Source: Massilia sp. 9096 (lineage in GTDB: Bacteria; Pseudomonadota; Gammaproteobacteria; Burkholderiales; Burkholderiaceae_D). Taken from it: a stretch of DNA of 64,000 nucleotides. Positions 16,228 through 24,618 of the stretch are shown in pieces (positions within the stretch are counted from its first letter, which is position 1; every line of letters begins with the position of its first letter). The stretch spans positions 1,178,001-1,242,000 of the forward strand of contig NZ_JQNN01000001.1 of the NCBI RefSeq assembly GCF_000745265.1. Direction: 5' to 3'. Position numbers and translations under genes: made by a program. The notes beneath the pieces are model-generated. The model searched no databases, was not told the origin of the DNA, and worked only from the letters and a program-made list of their open reading frames with translations.

Positions 16228-16860
16228 TCAGTGCGCGGCCGCCGGGGCCTGGATTTCCGCTTCCGGCGCCACCAGGCTGCCGAGCGGATCGAAGTGGGTC
16301 CAGGCGAACGCGCCCAGCACGAAGCCGACCACGGCCACCGCATAGGTGACGGTGAGCAGCCAGCGGCGGCGCGTAAGCAGTGTGATCGCCGCCAGCGAGA
16401 TCGCGATCTGCTCGGCGGTGGTCGCCAGCGCCCACTGGTGATGGGTGTGCAGCGCGTGCTCGGACTTCCTGTTCCACTCTTCGGATGACGCTTCCAGCTT
16501 CTCGGCATCCTTCTTGATTCTGGTTTTGTCGGCGTCGTACTGGGCCATCTTGGCCTTGTACTTGCCCTGGTCGGCGCCGGGCAGATTCATCGCCATCTCG
16601 GCCAGGTTCTGGCGGCTCGACTTGGCCTGGTAAAAATTCCACTGGTCGGAGGCGGCGGTCTTGTCGATCGCGGCGTTGCTCTTGTACAGGGCGGCGTCGT
16701 TCTGGGTGGCGCCGCCCATGTAGCCGAACAGCGCGCCGACGGTCGCCAGCACGGCGGTCATCACCGCGATCTTGTTGGAGAAGCCGTCGCCGCCGTGTTC
16801 GGCGACGTGTTCGACCGCGTGGTCGTGCGGCCCGTGGACGTGGAAACCGTGTTCGGACAT
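16228..16860 (-). CDS. DUF4337 membrane protein
   Basis: A 210-residue protein matching the DUF4337 pattern. There is a His-rich N-terminus (HVHGPHDHAVEHVAEH), one transmembrane segment near residues 30-50, a long helical extracytoplasmic region (ASDQWNFYQAKSSRQN and a coiled-coil-like Lys/Glu stretch), and two transmembrane segments near 150-190. The function of the family is unknown. It follows folA at a distance of 4 bases and is probably in the same transcript as thyA and folA. Confidence 0.8.
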   Translation of the reverse strand: MSEHGFHVHGPHDHAVEHVAEHGGDGFSNKIAVMTAVLATVGALFGYMGGATQNDAALYKSNAAIDKTAASDQWNFYQAKSSRQNLAEMAMNLPGADQGKYKAKMAQYDADKTRIKKDAEKLEASSEEWNRKSEHALHTHHQWALATTAEQIAISLAAITLLTRRRWLLTVTYAVAVVGFVLGAFAWTHFDPLGSLVAPEAEIQAPAAAH

Positions 16861-16864
16861 GGCG

Positions 16865-17353
16865 TTACTTTACTTTTTCGTAGGTGACGAAGGAAAAATC
16901 GAGGTCCTGTTCGCTCGAATGCTGCGGCTCGCGCGCGACGGCCGCCCATTGGGCCGGGTCGATCTCGGGGAAGAAGGTGTCGCAGCGGTATGCGCGCTCG
17001 ATGTGGGTGACGATCATGCGGTCGGCGAGCGCCATGCTCTCGCCGAAGATCTGGGCGCCGCCGATGATCGATGCCGGCGCCTCTCCCGCCAGCGCCACCG
17101 CGTCTTCCAGCGACGCCGCGACCTCGACGCCCTCGAAGCGCCAGTCCGGGTTGCGCGTGACGACGATGTTGCGCCGGCCCGGCAGCGGCCGCCCGATCGA
17201 GTCGAAGGTCTTGCGGCCCATGATGATCGGCTGGCCCATGGTCACGCGCTTGAAGTGCGCCAGGTCCTCGGGCAGCTTCCAGGGCAGGGCGTTGTCGACG
17301 CCGATGCCGCGCTGGGCGTCCATCGCGACCACCAGGGTGATGTGCTTGGCCAT
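16865..17353 (-). CDS. folA: Dihydrofolate reductase
   Basis: A 162-residue DHFR. It has the early motif AMDAQRGIGVDNALPWKLPED with the catalytic acidic residue (PED), the GRKTFDSIGRPLPGR nucleotide-binding signature, and IGGAQIF near residue 100. It reduces dihydrofolate to tetrahydrofolate, the cofactor consumed by thymidylate synthase, whose gene lies 15 bases upstream in the same direction. Confidence 0.96.
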   Translation of the reverse strand: MAKHITLVVAMDAQRGIGVDNALPWKLPEDLAHFKRVTMGQPIIMGRKTFDSIGRPLPGRRNIVVTRNPDWRFEGVEVAASLEDAVALAGEAPASIIGGAQIFGESMALADRMIVTHIERAYRCDTFFPEIDPAQWAAVAREPQHSSEQDLDFSFVTYEKVK

Positions 17354-17368
17354 GTCGTGTCTCCTGCG

Positions 17369-18163
17369 TTAGACGGCGACCGGCGCCTTGATGGCCGGAT
17401 GCGGGTCGTAGCCGACGATCTCGAAGTCCTCGAACCGGTAGTCGAACAGCGAGTCCGGCTTGCGGCGGATGACCAGCTGCGGCAGCGCACGCTCGTCGCG
17501 CGACAGTTGCAGCCGCACCTGCTCCATGTGGTTCGAGTACAGGTGGCAGTCGCCGCCGGTCCACACGAAGTCGCCGACTTCCAGGCCGGCTTGCTGCGCC
17601 ATCATGTGGGTCAGCAGCGCGTACGAGGCGATGTTGAACGGCACCCCGAGGAAGATGTCGGCGCTGCGCTGGTACAACTGGCACGACAGCTTGCCGTCGG
17701 CGACGTAGAACTGGAACAGCGCATGGCATGGCGGCAGCTTCATCTTCGGCACGTCGGCCACGTTCCAGGCCGAGACGATCATGCGGCGCGAGTCCGGATT
17801 GTGCTTGATCTGGTCCATGACCTGGCTGATCTGGTCGATGTGCTCGCCGGACGGCGTGGGCCAGCTGCGCCACTGGTAGCCGTAGATCGGCCCGAGTTCG
17901 CCGTCGGCGTCGGCCCATTCGTCCCAGATCGAGACGCCGTTGTCCTTCAGGTAGGCGATGTTGGTCGAACCGGCCAGGAACCAGACCAGTTCATGGATGA
18001 TCGACTTCAGGTGCAGCTTCTTGGTGGTCACCAGCGGAAAGCCGGCTTGCAGGTCGAAACGCATCTGGTGGCCGAACACCGAGCGCGTGCCGGTGCCGGT
18101 GCGGTCGGTTTTGACCGTGCCGTGCTCGAGCACATGGCGCATCAGGTCGAGGTATTGGCGCAT
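17369..18163 (-). CDS. thyA: Thymidylate synthase
   Basis: 264 residues, the same length as the E. coli enzyme. It contains the active-site cysteine in [12 protein letters not shown], the [19 protein letters not shown] segment and the conserved [12 protein letters not shown]. It converts dUMP to dTMP with methylene-tetrahydrofolate. First gene of an apparent thyA-folA-DUF4337 operon, a common pairing because the reaction produces dihydrofolate. Confidence 0.97.
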   Translation of the reverse strand: MRQYLDLMRHVLEHGTVKTDRTGTGTRSVFGHQMRFDLQAGFPLVTTKKLHLKSIIHELVWFLAGSTNIAYLKDNGVSIWDEWADADGELGPIYGYQWRSWPTPSGEHIDQISQVMDQIKHNPDSRRMIVSAWNVADVPKMKLPPCHALFQFYVADGKLSCQLYQRSADIFLGVPFNIASYALLTHMMAQQAGLEVGDFVWTGGDCHLYSNHMEQVRLQLSRDERALPQLVIRRKPDSLFDYRFEDFEIVGYDPHPAIKAPVAV

Positions 18164-18288
18164 CGGAAAATGGTGGGTATGAAAAGCCGCATTTTAACCG
18201 ATGGCCGCGCGGAAGACTTCGCTCCTTATTTTACCGTAATAAATCAATGACGGATCAGCGGTTCAGCTTAGTTGCCTGTGTCGCTGGG

Positions 18289-19368
18289 TCACCGCGCCAC
18301 CGCCTGCGCCAGCAGCGCCACCGCTTCGCGCACGCGCGCGTCCGGCGTGTCCAGCAGGTTGTCGCCCACGTACAGCTCGAAGTAGCAGGTCTCGGGCAGC
18401 GCCGCGTGGTTGACGCGGTTGAACAGCCAGATGCCGTGGCGTTCGGCCAGCTCGGCGCGGATCGCCAGCGCGCGCTCGCGGCTCACCGGCAGGTGCAGGT
18501 GCAGCATGTTGGCTTGCGGCGCGGCCGGATTGACGCGGATGACGGGATAGTCGCGTAGCACCTCGACCAGGAACTGGGTGCGCCGGAAGTAATCCGGCAT
18601 GGCGGCCAGGCGCTGTTCGAACTGCATCGCCGCCGCCACCACGTAGGGCGAGCGGTGGATCACGTTGCCGCCCTGGCGCTTGAACCACTCGGCCGCGCGC
18701 GCGACAAATGCGTGCGAACCGGCCAGCATCGCGCCGCCCAGGCCACCGATGCCTTTGTACAAAGAGACGTAGACCGAATCGAAGCCGCTGGCGATCTCCG
18801 CCGCGCCGCGGCCGTAGCCGGCCTGGGCTTCCCACAGGCGCGCGCCGTCCATGTGCAGATGGATGCCGTGCCGGCGGCAGTGCGCCTTGATCGCTTCGAG
18901 TTCGTCCCACTCGGACAACTGGCCGCCGATCTCGCGCATCGGGATTTCCAGCGCCACGGCCGAGAGACGGTCGGGAATCGTGGTGATGTCGGCCGCTGCC
19001 CAGGGACGGTGGCGGTCGCCCACCTGCAACGCATCGAAGTGGCCGAGCAGCTGGTAGTTCGAGCGTTCGTGCACGATGATGTGCGAAGTCGGATGCAGCG
19101 CCACCGGGGCCATGCCGCGGTCGAGCGCGGCCAGGCGCAGCGCGGTCACCTGGGTCAGGGTGCCGCTGATGCAGAATACCGCCGCCTCGAAGCCGAGCAG
19201 GCGTGCGATGCGCTGTTCGAACTCGCGGATCAGCGGTCCGTCGCCGTAGACGTCGTGCTGCACTTGATTGGCCTCGCACCAGGCGGCCATCGCCGCGAAG
19301 GTGTCGGCGGGCGTGCGCGCGCGGTGGCCGGGCAGGATGGTGGTGCAGCGATCGAGCAGGTCGGACAA
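18289..19368 (-). CDS. Threonine aldolase / beta-eliminating lyase family enzyme
   Basis: A 359-residue PLP enzyme of the threonine aldolase fold. It shows VYGDGPLIREFEQ near the N-terminus, FCISGTLTQ (binding of the cofactor phosphate), LHMDGARLWEA with the aspartate that pairs with the pyridine nitrogen, and VSLYKGIGGLGG with the Schiff-base lysine. Low-specificity threonine aldolases cleave threonine or allo-threonine to glycine and acetaldehyde. The stereospecificity and true substrate are not readable. It is a monocistronic gene between thyA and the chemoreceptor gene. Confidence 0.82.
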   Translation of the reverse strand: MSDLLDRCTTILPGHRARTPADTFAAMAAWCEANQVQHDVYGDGPLIREFEQRIARLLGFEAAVFCISGTLTQVTALRLAALDRGMAPVALHPTSHIIVHERSNYQLLGHFDALQVGDRHRPWAAADITTIPDRLSAVALEIPMREIGGQLSEWDELEAIKAHCRRHGIHLHMDGARLWEAQAGYGRGAAEIASGFDSVYVSLYKGIGGLGGAMLAGSHAFVARAAEWFKRQGGNVIHRSPYVVAAAMQFEQRLAAMPDYFRRTQFLVEVLRDYPVIRVNPAAPQANMLHLHLPVSRERALAIRAELAERHGIWLFNRVNHAALPETCYFELYVGDNLLDTPDARVREAVALLAQAVAR

Positions 19369-19487
19369 GGTGGGCTCCGTGATGGCGTTGGTCGGCGCGT
19401 GATGCGCATCGCCCCGGTCAAAGCCGGGGCGACGGACGCATTACTTTACACGGAATGCCCCTCGCGCGCACGCGTGGGCGCGAGGCT

Positions 19488-21521
19488 TCAGCCGGCGTTC
19501 AGGAGCGGACGACCCGGACCGGTGAGCGCCACGGCCGTATCGGCGGCGGCGTCCAGCTTGAACAGTCGCACCGCTTGCGCCAGCTGGGCCGCCTGCTCGT
19601 GCATCGCCTGGGCGGCGGCGCTGGCCTGCTCGACCAGCGCGGCATTCTGCTGGGTCACCTCGTCCATCTGGCCGACCGAGCGGTTGATGTCTTCGATGCC
19701 TTCGCTCTGCTCGCTGTTGGCGGCGCTGAGGCGCGCCATGATCGTGGTGACCTGGCTGGCGCTGGCCAGCACTTCCTGCATCGTGTGACCGGCGTCGCCG
19801 ACCACGCGGCTGCCGGCGTCGACTTCCGCGTTCGACGCCTGGATCAGGGCCTTGATTTCGCGCGCCGCGGCCGCGCTGCGCTGGGCCAGGTTGCGCACCT
19901 CGCTGGCGACCACCGCGAAACCGCGGCCCTGTTCGCCGGCGCGCGCCGCTTCCACCGCGGCGTTGAGCGCCAGGATGTTGGTCTGGAAGGCGATGCCGTC
20001 GATGACGCCGATGATGTCGTTGATCTTGCCGGAAGACTGCTTGATCGAATTCATGGTGTCGATCACCTGCGACACCATGCGGCCGCCTTCCTGCGCCACC
20101 GTCGACGTGTTCACGGCGAGCTGGTTGGCTTGCTGGGTGTCGCCGGCATTGCGGCGCACGGTCTCGGTCAGCTCGTGCATCGCGTTGGCGGTGCTGGCCA
20201 GGCTGGCGGCCTGTTCTTCGGTGCGCGAGCACAGGTCGAGGTTGCCGGCCGAGATTTCGCTCGAGGCGGTGGCGATCTGCTCGGCGCCGTTGCGCACCTG
20301 GCCGACCACTTCCGACAGGCCGCTGGTGATGTTGTTCATCGCCTGGGCCAGCAGGCCGATCTCGTCGCGCCGCGAGGCGGCGAGGTGCACCGTCAGGTCG
20401 CCGTGGGCGATGCGTTCGGCGGCGTCGCGCGCCGCATCCAGCGGACGGGTGACGATGCGCTTGATCACGCCCTGCAGGATCGCGGCGAACACCGCCAGCG
20501 CCACCAGGCCGATCACGATGTAGCGGTTGCGCAGCTGCGCCGCTTCGCGCGTGATCTCGTCCTCGTAGGTGGTGCCGACGATCAGCCAGTTCCAGTCCTT
20601 GAACAGCGTGAAGGCGGCGACCTTGGCGCGCACCGCGGTTTCGCCTTGCTCGGCGTTGGCCCACGGGTAGGTGGTCAAGCCTTCGTGCTTGTCCAGCATC
20701 TCGCGCACGAATTCGCGGCCATCGCTGTCGCGGCTGGCGAGGATGTTCTGGCCTTCCTTGGCCGGGTGCACGATCACGTCGCCGTAGGTCGCGCCGGGCG
20801 TGGCCTTGAGCACGTAGAAGTAGCCGGTCTCGCCGATCTTCATCGCCTTGATCTTTTGCTTCATGAAGTTCATCGCGTCGTCGATGTCGACGCCGACGTA
20901 CAGGATGCCGATGGTGCGGCCGCCCGCATCGCGGATCGGTTCGTAGTCGGTCATGTACTGCTTGCCGAACAGCTTGGCCAGGCCGATGTAGGGCTTGCCG
21001 TCGCGCAGCGCCGCATACGCCGGGCTGGCGTGGTCGAGCACGGTGCCGACGGCGCGCTCGCCGTTTTCCTTCTTGACCGAAGTGCTGATGCGCACGAAGT
21101 CCTCGCCGTCGAGCACGAACACGGTGGCGTTGCCGCCGGTCTGGCGCGTGAACTGGTCGGGGTGCGAGAAGTCGAGGTTGACCGGCTTGCCGCCGCTCTC
21201 GAGCGTGGGCACGTTGCGCTCGCCGATCTTGACCGTGTGCGCGGTATCGAGCGTAAAGGCGCCGTCGAAGCCGGTGGCGAAGATGCGGCCGTAGCTGACG
21301 GTCTGGCTGCCCAGCGCCTTGTTGAACAGCTCCACCGCGCTGACCAGGCTGCGCAACTCGCCCTGCATCTTGTCGACGGCGCGGTCGTGCAGCATCGACG
21401 AGGTAGTCCAGCTTAGGGTGACGAGCAGGCCGGCGAGGATGGCCCCGACCAGCGCGAAAGTGAACGCCGTGATCTTGGAACCGACGGTCCAGTCGGCGAA
21501 ACTGAGCAATTTGCTGCGCAT
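19488..21521 (-). CDS. Methyl-accepting chemotaxis protein with Cache sensor domain
   Basis: A 677-residue chemoreceptor. A first transmembrane segment near residues 15-37 and a second near 340-360 bracket a large periplasmic sensor of the Cache type (conserved DYEPIRDAGGRTIGILYVGVD). HAMP follows, then the cytoplasmic signalling domain with the highly conserved hairpin tip (GIAFQTNILALNAAVEAARAG). Ligands of such Cache domains include organic acids and amino acids, but nothing here identifies one. It has no pentapeptide tether of the NWETF type. The gene stands alone. Confidence 0.92.
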   Translation of the reverse strand: MRSKLLSFADWTVGSKITAFTFALVGAILAGLLVTLSWTTSSMLHDRAVDKMQGELRSLVSAVELFNKALGSQTVSYGRIFATGFDGAFTLDTAHTVKIGERNVPTLESGGKPVNLDFSHPDQFTRQTGGNATVFVLDGEDFVRISTSVKKENGERAVGTVLDHASPAYAALRDGKPYIGLAKLFGKQYMTDYEPIRDAGGRTIGILYVGVDIDDAMNFMKQKIKAMKIGETGYFYVLKATPGATYGDVIVHPAKEGQNILASRDSDGREFVREMLDKHEGLTTYPWANAEQGETAVRAKVAAFTLFKDWNWLIVGTTYEDEITREAAQLRNRYIVIGLVALAVFAAILQGVIKRIVTRPLDAARDAAERIAHGDLTVHLAASRRDEIGLLAQAMNNITSGLSEVVGQVRNGAEQIATASSEISAGNLDLCSRTEEQAASLASTANAMHELTETVRRNAGDTQQANQLAVNTSTVAQEGGRMVSQVIDTMNSIKQSSGKINDIIGVIDGIAFQTNILALNAAVEAARAGEQGRGFAVVASEVRNLAQRSAAAAREIKALIQASNAEVDAGSRVVGDAGHTMQEVLASASQVTTIMARLSAANSEQSEGIEDINRSVGQMDEVTQQNAALVEQASAAAQAMHEQAAQLAQAVRLFKLDAAADTAVALTGPGRPLLNAG

Positions 21522-21678
21522 AAGTTGTTCGAATTGGACAGGAGATTACCGGATGGTAACCGAATGTCCGCATGGAAACACGCAAATCCGGTAATTCGAA
21601 CATAAATACAACAGTGAATTACGACTGCAATGACTGTTGTTATATTTATTTATTTGAGCAAATCATTCAGTATGCGGT

Positions 21679-23532
21679 CTATCCATGCTCGACCTGTACG
21701 TGATGAAACTGCAGCGCCGCCAGGTTCGCGTAGATCCCGCCGAGCGCGACCAGCGAGGCGTGCGTCCCGGTCTCGACGATGCGGCCGTCTTCCATCACGA
21801 CGATGCGGTCGGCGCGCTGCACGGTCGCCAGGCGGTGTGCGATGACCAGGGTGGTGCGCCCGACCATCGCCGCTTCCAGCGCCTTTTGCACCAGGCGTTC
21901 CGATTCGGCGTCGAGCGCGCTGGTGGCTTCGTCGAGCAGCAGCAGCGGCGGGTTCTTCAGCAGCGCGCGCGCGATCGCGATGCGCTGGCGCTGGCCGCCC
22001 GACAGGCGTACGCCGCGCTCGCCCAGGAACGAGGCGTAGCCTTCCGGCAGGCGCTCGATGAATTCGTGGGCGGCGGCCATTTTTGCGGCGGCGATCACTT
22101 CGGCGTCGGTGGCATCGATGCGGCCGTAGCGGATATTTTCCATCGCGTTGGCCGAGAAGATGATGGTGTCCTGCGGGACGATGCCGATCGCGCCGCGCAG
22201 CGTGTGCAGTGCCAGCGCGCGGATGTCGACCCCATCGAGCAGGATCGCGCCCGCTTGCGGATCGTAAAAGCGCAGCAGCAGCTGGAACAGCGTGCTCTTG
22301 CCGGCGCCCGAAGGGCCGACGATGGCGACCGTCTCGCCCGGCCTGACGTCGAGGCTGACGCGGTCGAGCGCCGCGCTGTCCGGCCGCGACGGGTAGTTGA
22401 AGGCGACATCCTGCAAGCGCAATGTGCTGCCTCCGGCCAGGCGCGGCGGCAGGGCTGCGGGCGCCGCCGGTTCCTGGATCGGCGAGCGCACCGCCAGCAG
22501 TTCGAGCAAGCGCTCGGCGGCGCCGGCCGCGCGCTGGGCCTCGCCCATCACTTCCGACAGCGCACCGATCGCGCCCGAGACGATCGAGGCGTACAGGATG
22601 AACTGGCCGAGGTCGCCGCCGGTCATGGTCCCGGCCAGCACCGCGTGCGCGCCTAGCCACAGCACGAAGACGATGGCGCCGAAGATCAGCACGATCGCGA
22701 CCATCGTCAGCCAGGCGCGCGCGCGGATGCGCCGCATCGCGGTGGCAAACGCGCTTTCGACCGAGGCGCCGAAGCGCCCGGCTTCGCGTGTCTCCTGGGT
22801 GAAGGCCTGCACGGTCGGCATGGCGTTGAGGATCTCGCCGGCCAGCGCGGAGGCGTCGGCGATGCGGTCCTGCGAATCGCGCGAGAGCGTGCGCACGCGC
22901 CGCCCGAACAGCACGATCGGCACCACCACCAGCACCAGCAGGCCGAGGATGATCGAGGTCAGCTTGGGGCTGGTCACGAACAGCATCGCCAGGCCGCCGG
23001 CGAACAGCAGCGTGTTGCGCAGGGCCAGCGAGATGCTGGTGCCGACCACCGACTGGATCAGCGTGGTGTCGGTGGTCAGGCGCGACAGCACTTCGCCGGT
23101 TTGGGTGGTCTCGAAGAATTCCGGGCTCTGGGCCACCACGTGGCGGTAGACCGCGCTGCGGATGTCCGCGGTGACGCGCTCGCCCAGCCAGGACACCATG
23201 TAGAAGCGCGCGGCGGTCGCCACCGCCAGCAGGCTGGCGACGCCGAACAGCGCCAGGAAGGTGGCGTTGACGTGTTCGATGCCGGCCTGGCCGGCCTGGG
23301 CGTTGAAGCCGTGGTCGATCATCTGCTTGAAGGCGTAGGGGATGGTCAGCGTGGCGCCGGCGGCGAGCACCAGCGCGATCCCGGCCAGCAGGAACTGGCG
23401 CCGATACGGCGCGAGGAAGGGCAGCAGGCCGCGCAGGGCGGCCAGGCTGCCCTTGGCGCGGATGCTGGAAGCGTTGGCGCTGTGCGTGGAAGGCGCTTCT
23501 TGCGGCGCCGCTGGAGGTCGTGAATCGTTCAT
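21679..23532 (-). CDS. ABC exporter, fused membrane and ATPase domains (MsbA-like)
   Basis: A 617-residue half-transporter. Residues 30-330 form a six-helix exporter membrane domain. The ATPase domain has Walker A GPSGAGKST, the signature LSGGQRQR, Walker B LLLLDEATSALD and the switch histidine in VIAHRLATV. The layout is that of MsbA and of multidrug/lipid exporters. The substrate is unknown. It is the last gene of a minus-strand run and follows the lipocalin-like gene by 12 bases, so its function may concern the envelope. Confidence 0.9.
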   Translation of the reverse strand: MNDSRPPAAPQEAPSTHSANASSIRAKGSLAALRGLLPFLAPYRRQFLLAGIALVLAAGATLTIPYAFKQMIDHGFNAQAGQAGIEHVNATFLALFGVASLLAVATAARFYMVSWLGERVTADIRSAVYRHVVAQSPEFFETTQTGEVLSRLTTDTTLIQSVVGTSISLALRNTLLFAGGLAMLFVTSPKLTSIILGLLVLVVVPIVLFGRRVRTLSRDSQDRIADASALAGEILNAMPTVQAFTQETREAGRFGASVESAFATAMRRIRARAWLTMVAIVLIFGAIVFVLWLGAHAVLAGTMTGGDLGQFILYASIVSGAIGALSEVMGEAQRAAGAAERLLELLAVRSPIQEPAAPAALPPRLAGGSTLRLQDVAFNYPSRPDSAALDRVSLDVRPGETVAIVGPSGAGKSTLFQLLLRFYDPQAGAILLDGVDIRALALHTLRGAIGIVPQDTIIFSANAMENIRYGRIDATDAEVIAAAKMAAAHEFIERLPEGYASFLGERGVRLSGGQRQRIAIARALLKNPPLLLLDEATSALDAESERLVQKALEAAMVGRTTLVIAHRLATVQRADRIVVMEDGRIVETGTHASLVALGGIYANLAALQFHHVQVEHG

Positions 23533-23544
23533 CGTTCTTTCAGT

Positions 23545-24618
23545 TCAGAGATGCATGGCTTGGACGTAGCCGGTCAGTTCGAGGTAGCCGCGCCCGGCCG
23601 GCTGGCCGTCGCGCTCGAGGCGCACGGCGCCTTCCCAGTACACCGCGCCGGTCGAGCGGCGCGAGTCGAGTTCCTGGTCGTTCTGCAGCGGGGCCAGGCG
23701 CCAACGGGTTGTGCCGGTGTTCAGGACGGTCGCCACCGGATAGCTGGCGCCGGTGCGCGGCGAGGTCCAGTGCGTCTGCGGTGCGAAGCTCACCTGGCTG
23801 GTGTCGTACTGCGTGGTGCGGCCGTCGCGTTCGCGCAATGCCGCGTGCGCCCACAGCTTGCTGCCGTCCTTGGCGCGGATCTGGAAGGCCATCAGCGCGG
23901 CGCCGTCGTCGAGGTTGGCGCCGACCCAGTCCCAGCCGGCGGCATCCGGGTCGAGCACCTGGCTGGACCATTCGTGGTCGAGCCAGGCGGTGCCGCGCAC
24001 GCGCGTGCCCGCGTCCGCGCCCGTGCCCGCGACGGTGCCTTCGACCGCCAGCTGCGGCTCGCTGTAGTAATAGCTGGCGTGGCTCGGATCGGCGCCTTTT
24101 TGCGAGAAGCCGGCCTGGCCCTGCAGCAGCACCGGCTGGGTCGGGCGCAGCGTGAGGTCGAACGACAGCGCGCCCGAGCGCACGCTGACCCGGTAGCGGC
24201 CGTCGCTCTGGCGCCGCATGGTCCAGTCCTCCAGCTTGACGTCGGTGTCGCCGGTCTTGGCGTAGGCCAGGCCGAAGCCTTCGCGCGCGATGCGCTGGTC
24301 GTGCACCAGGTGGCCGAGCGCCGGATCGGACAGCGCGGCGTGGCCGATGATCAGCTGCTTCGGCGCGAAGGCGCTCGGGTTGGCGGTGTCGGAGGCGCCG
24401 CGGCTGCGAAAGAACGTGACCTGGAAGCCGAGCGGCTTGCCGCCTGGCGTGTCGAGCCAGCCTGTGACGTACCACCACTCGGTGCGGTAGTCCGGATGCG
24501 CGCCGAAGTCGTTCGGGAACGCGAGCGTGCGCCCGGGCGTGACCGGGGCGTACACCGGCGGCGCGGCGTGCGCCAGCGCGGCGATGAGGCCGAAGAGCAA
24601 GGCGAACAGGACGCGCAT
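23545..24618 (-). CDS. AttH/CrtC-type lipocalin-like exported protein
   Basis: Start at the ATG overlapping the permease stop (ATGA), giving 357 residues. Signal peptide of about 18 residues (ALAHA). The mature protein carries the AttH/carotenoid 1,2-hydratase signatures: HPDYRTEWWYVTGWL, LGFQVTFFRSR, AWLDHEWSSQVL and GWDWVGANLDDG. In other bacteria this family is encoded next to FtsX-type ABC permeases, as it is here, which suggests a periplasmic partner of the transporter rather than a carotenoid enzyme. No carotenoid genes are nearby. Confidence 0.85.
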   Translation of the reverse strand: MRVLFALLFGLIAALAHAAPPVYAPVTPGRTLAFPNDFGAHPDYRTEWWYVTGWLDTPGGKPLGFQVTFFRSRGASDTANPSAFAPKQLIIGHAALSDPALGHLVHDQRIAREGFGLAYAKTGDTDVKLEDWTMRRQSDGRYRVSVRSGALSFDLTLRPTQPVLLQGQAGFSQKGADPSHASYYYSEPQLAVEGTVAGTGADAGTRVRGTAWLDHEWSSQVLDPDAAGWDWVGANLDDGAALMAFQIRAKDGSKLWAHAALRERDGRTTQYDTSQVSFAPQTHWTSPRTGASYPVATVLNTGTTRWRLAPLQNDQELDSRRSTGAVYWEGAVRLERDGQPAGRGYLELTGYVQAMHL